64,000 bases of DNA from Manduca sexta (Eukaryota; Arthropoda; Insecta; Lepidoptera; Sphingidae). Positions 40,801 through 46,800 of the stretch are shown piece after piece (positions within the stretch are counted from its first letter, which is position 1; each line of letters opens with the position of its first letter). The stretch is taken from NCBI RefSeq assembly GCF_014839805.1, contig NC_051132.1, positions 3,596,001 to 3,660,000 of the forward strand, read 5' to 3'. Under the pieces are notes generated by a model, which saw only the letters and a program-made list of their open reading frames with translations, ran no database searches and had not been told where the DNA came from. A program made the translations under genes and the position numbers.

Positions 40801-43800
40801 AGGAATCCTGGGCTTTTTTGGAAAATCAAATAAGATTATTAATTGCTAAGTATTTAACATCAATGTTAACTATTCTTAATATGAAGTTAGCTACGATGAG
40901 CAACACACAGTGCACCTGCAGACTAGAGGTAACAGAGTCTCTTAGCCAAGTGAAGTGACTAACTTCAGGCCTAAGTTAGACGTGAACTATGACCAGTAGT
41001 GGCGAAGGGTGAAATATTCTTAACCGGACACAACGCATAGGTACTTATATGCACAAATTTTAAGGACAATTAGATTATACATAAAGTATGAAAGGGAAGC
41101 AAGCAGGTATCGGGTTATATGGACCTTTCGCCACTGCTGTCCAGGTCTAATGACTTGATATATTTAGTAACTCACCCTAGACAGTGGAGCGCATCGTCCG
41201 CAAGCCAGTCCTGCCGGCGGTTTCGTCTGCGGCTGCGGCGCTGGTGTAATCGGGCCTTCCTTCACTCTATACAGCGAAGCCGTTCGGCTCTGTTGGAAGA
41301 AAAAAAATACATCGCATAATTATTTTTTTTAACTTTGAATGACGAGACCAGCTTGCCGTTCGCCTGATGTTAAGCGATACGACCGCCCATAAACAGTAGA
41401 AACACCATCCAACACCTTGAATTACAAATTATTGTTTGGTATTCCATTGCACTCGCAATCCTGAGACATGAGATGTAAGTCTAATTGTGTCCAGTACTTA
41501 CACTGGCTACAATGTCCTTTAAACCGGAACACAATAGTGACTACACACTGCTGCTTGGCGGCCGAAATAGACATTGCGGTGATACCTACCCAGACGGACC
41601 CTCTCATATGAGAGACCTACCACCAGTAAATTGACTCATCTAAAAAGAAAGGTCAGAAATCCACGGACAATATTAAAACTGACGTAAATAATACATTGCC
41701 CGATGAGTAATTTTAAATCTTTAAAATAATTTAAACTCTGAGAACCCACAATCTTGAACTGGTTTACGAAATAATCGATCGCCGACAATTATAATGTACA
41801 TGGATCATCAGATATAAACAAACCTTGTAATATTTACGTAATTATAACTTCACAAATTGTATTTTAAGTGGCCATAATATGTCTTATGGCAACTGAGATG
41901 TATTAAAAAAGTTCAGTTCACGCAAAAAAATATACCGCCATTTTGAAACCTGTTGCGAAAAATGGCGTGATGTGACGCGGTCAGACGAAAAACACGAGTG
42001 TTGCAATTACTGTTATGACTTACGACATGATTGTAAAAAAAAATAATATTCTATAAATTTCGACAAAACAACAACCGGAGGTCAAAGGCGCAAGGACCGT
42101 CGTTACTGCCAATTTTGTCATTCGATAAAATGTTTTGCAGCTTTTGGTGACTATTAAAACGGAATAAATTTGAATATGATTTATTAGGAGGTTGATGTAT
42201 TGCTTATTCAAGGTCACTGAATTACAGGAGGTTTACCATTCATTTGCATATATCATTTCAAATTGCCTTAACAAGTATTAAAAGCAAATTCAAGACGAAC
42301 AGTATCTTATACTTAAAAATAAACACAATAATATATTACAATACAGACTAAAGGACCTTTTGGAATAAGCATGTAGTCGACTGATGATCTTATTATGCTC
42401 CAACCATACATATATCTTTATTGCAATGTTCATTGACCCTACACTTGATGTTCTGAAGGTCATAATGCGAAAATATCCTTAAAAATCAGGGTTCAATTTG
42501 CCTTTTTTTACCTTAACGATTAATCAACAAGTTATTTTGTCTGTACTTTTTTATTTACACCACCTTTCTGAAAGTGTAAATACTGTATATATAATGCTAC
42601 TTATGCTTATGCATAGAAATTGTAGCACAGGTACTACCACCAGTGTTAAATTTTATCATAAATATAAAGAATAGTTTTCACAATCGAAAAACTGTACGTG
42701 TAAACACACTAGAATATTTTCTCTCACCGTACACATTAGAGAGTGACCAACATTTATATATTTGGTCTTTGTCTTCAAATACTTCATTATATCATTATTA
42801 GCTATTTCAGCTGCAAGCGACCAATGCTCTTGATAACTTAACAATGTACTTTCAACGTTATAAATAAGGTTCATGACATCATTTGACGTTGTTCTTGTAC
42901 TCACCGCGTTCTCAGCTTCTAGCTTGGTGTAAATGTCGTTCTGGTGGTGGCGGCGTCGCGCGCGCACCGCCTGCCGCAGCGAGCCCGTGTCGCGGCCGCA
43001 CCACCCGCCAACTCGCTCGCCCACCACCTCTAGCATGTCGGCCACGCGGCTGGAACAAAACATTACTTTTACCTTTAAATATTCAACATATTATATTTGA
43101 TAAACATATTAAATGTTACAGAGAAATAAGTTCAGTAACATGTTTTGGGTAAGGGCGGACAATCTCAAAGGAGATTATCCAAATACGCAGGTTAGTAAAA
43201 TGCACAAGTGCGTGCGCAAAGCCTATGTCCCCTCTTTGTTCTTGCACTCAATGCGACCTGAATTATGAGATTAGGCACGGAGCCCAGGCTTTACGTGCTT
43301 TAGATACTACATCAGATATATTAAAAGCCCGCAGGATGCATGTCGCTTCCAACAGGTTGATTTAGAATTCTTTAGAGGACGCCTAGTTCAGCAATGGTCA
43401 ACATAACTTGTGGTTGTTGATGGTGAGGATGATATTCAATAGCAAGGAATACTCGCTTGCGGTAGATTTTAGTTCCAAATGAACTTTGACTCATGAGTAA
43501 TGAACGGGTTTGTGTGTAATCGAGATCTACTATCATACAAAGCATTTTAAAACGAATGTTTTCAGTAGACGTTTATGACTCATTGGTGATGTTTCCGACA
43601 AAATATCACATGTATTCAGGATTGGTGAGAAATTTAACTTTTCCAGGATTTATAAAAATGGCAACAGAATCACGGAATGCTGTATTCGAGTTTGCATTTA
43701 CTGAGCCATTGGCAATTCATCACGTCAAACAAAAAGTCACCATCACAAATTTTGGGTGACGGAAAACAATTTCTAATGCATTTTGTCACCTTGTTACGCT

Positions 43801-46800
43801 GCCGTTCAAGAAAAAAATAAAGAATTAGGCGCCAAGTGAAATGTGTTCTTTAACAATTTTATCAGTCTTACTTTACGTATAAAATATAACAGACAAACAC
43901 TAATTATGGTTGTAATTCATAAATAAGTCCCCAATAGCACCTACATTCATTGCTATAATTATAATTAACGTCTTGTTCTGCAGTCTGTACCACTCGAGGA
44001 GCCTCCAGCGGTCAATCCATTCTTGCCTTTGTAACATTGTAGCCTGCATGATTGGGGCACTTATCTCGCCGCTGTGCCGGGGATACTGTACGAATCTTGG
44101 GTAATGTGCGGCAATCGGCAACAGGAAACCGTACATTGGGGCCTCTTCTGCAAGTGTATGGTCAACAAGAAAATACTGTTTCACAACATCAAGCTAAAAA
44201 CAATAGCTCCTTCTAGATCTTCGAATTATAAAATACTACGCTACACTAGAATATGTCAAGTCGCACAGCGGCCGACAAATAAACAAGCTACAACCTCGTG
44301 TCATTCAAAACAGAACCATAAGCAAAACGGAGTTACCTAGTAACTCCTACCTAGTAGTCCAAAGTATTGCAAAATTCAAGAAGTCCTTTGAGCAAGATTT
44401 AAACCTAAAAACATCTTAAAATAGCCCCATTCCCTTTTTTCCAAATAAAATTACATACGTCCAACATTCTAACGGTAAAAGAAAACATCGCAAGGAAACA
44501 TGTATGCCATTGGAATAATAATTTCCAGCACTATGCGTAATTATATCCGACAAAGAAACCATTTCCGTAATTCATCGCGTGGACGCTATGCGTATGAGCC
44601 CTATAGATAATATTATATGCTTTTATATGTTATACTACAAGTTGTATATGTATATACCATAGAGAATAACATATTATTATTTATTTATTAATAATAGTCT
44701 ATAATAAAACATTATTGCATTTAAATAAAACTATTTTATTGCGGATTTTTATTTTCTTTCGACGTTTTGAAGACTTTGTAGCTTTCATGGTCACGGGGCG
44801 GATTAAAATAAAAAAAAACCGCGATAGATTCCGTAAAATAGTTTTATATTAATGTCTAAAATTCGCGTAAACATAAAAAAATATTGCATTTATAAACATA
44901 GAGATAATTTCTAAGCTCTAAAGTTCATAGTCCGATTGCTAAAGCTCTGTATTCTATTATCTAATTAATAATAATACTTGATAATACTTTAAGTTTTGTA
45001 AATAGTATTATTGCGTCACGTGATATGGCCGATAAAAAATATTGTTATTTTTTTAACAATAATATAATTCAATGCCCAATAATTAATTGTCATTGCGCAT
45101 ATTTTGGCCTTATATAAATATTTATTGAGGACGGTACAAAGTTATAAAAGCAAATTAATGTCAAGCTCGAAATTATATAAAAATCATTAAAAAATAATAA
45201 AATAAAATCTTCTTTAAATAAATCGTGTCTATTTTTGTAAACTCCGAAGAATGAGTTTGGTTTCTTGTTGTTATCGAATATAAACAATTTAAATACCATG
45301 ATTAGCAACATTGTCGTATTCTAGATTTTTAGATTTCGTACAGCTGTTTCTGCGTTTATTCCTAACAAACAGCCGAACTGTATTTCGTCACTTATGCGGT
45401 ATTCCACTATCTCCAACGCTATCACACATCATACACAAAATTTAAAAATGATCTTACAAGATTTAAAACTTCGTTTACTTGGAATCAATTTCTAGGTCAT
45501 TAAAGCCCTAACTCTTGTTACTATGCACACAATACAAATATTTACCCCACGGCGCACCGGTATCTAGGCCGGCCCACCAATTTATCATTCAAACGTGTTA
45601 AGTGTATACATTTCAGGTTTTGACGTTCTCAGTACATGAATCACTGCATCTTTGCCATAACAGCGTCTGTATAGCAGTAAATTTTTCCACGTGTCTACAT
45701 CATCTCGAATGTTTGAAAATGTATTGGTTATGTGCTATAAATTGTGTTTGTATACAAAGAATGGTGGAATTATTTAGTATTGCTCTAAGACAGCAAATTT
45801 CACAATTTAATATAATTACGATAACAATACAATTATCATAATTAGTGAATTAGTTAGTCGATAACGATTTTAATCTTGCATTGGACCATGTCTTGCTTGA
45901 ATCAGCTTTTATTTTTATTAAAAAAAAAACATGTACGAGGAACTGTATAAAAATTACTTCTAGAGATGGAAATAGACATGAGAAAATGGTTTACCATTTT
46001 CCTAATTTTTTTTTTTAAATAAGCACTTTTAATCAGGCCATTTATTTTAGAACTGCGGATCCATGCTGTTGGTAAAACCTCCCATGGAACAAAATACATC
46101 AATTACTTATTTTTAGAGTGACCAAATAAAACTGAACAAAGACTCCACGCATTTTATTCCGATATACTTGCTAATGACGTGAATGGTGGCTTCTGCGGAA
46201 TGTTTCATTACACAGGATAAATTAAAATAAATTTACTAGCTATTGCTCGCGGCTTTACGCGCGTTAACGTTTTTCCAGGATAAAAATTCAGCTTAATATT
46301 TTACCACGACATACCATACCATTTTACAAAGTAACCTTTATCCTTCCTAGGGTCTCAAACTATCATGATAACAAATTTTAACGAAATCCGTTTGATAGTT
46401 TTGATTTTAACGCGTTCAAACGAATAACTAAACGCGGGAAGGGGCTTTCTTATATAAATATGCAAGGATTTGATTATAAGGATACAATATTTTATAAAAT
46501 TACGTACATATATGATGCAGACAATGAAACGAGGTTTCAAATAACAACATTAAAATACCAATTTATGGAAATATTTGGATATTTGTTGGAATTAATTAAA
46601 AAACACCTGAACAGATTTGGATGAAATTTGGCTCAAGGGTAGATCATGTTTACATATCACATACGCTTAACACATATGCTTTTATTACAGGTATCTACTA
46701 CCATCGAAAAGAACAAAAAAAAATTATTCTAGCACTATGAATCGTTATAGTGTTTAAGGGATGTTTTGGCGGGAATGGATTTTCAAGCGGGCAACACCGC

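Larger units (their letters stand above)
20870..41175 (-). other. GPAT1 intron 3 (20.3 kb)
   Basis: The exon 3 donor (41175) and exon 4 acceptor (20870) match in phase, so this is one intron. It holds SINEs, RTE-type tails, MITEs and a Helitron, listed separately. The rest is AT-rich sequence with no recognised gene except a GC-rich coding-like island at 27587-27839. Confidence 0.8.

Noticed and set aside
41422..41607. 61-residue minus-strand frame
   Set aside because: It lies entirely inside SINE family D.
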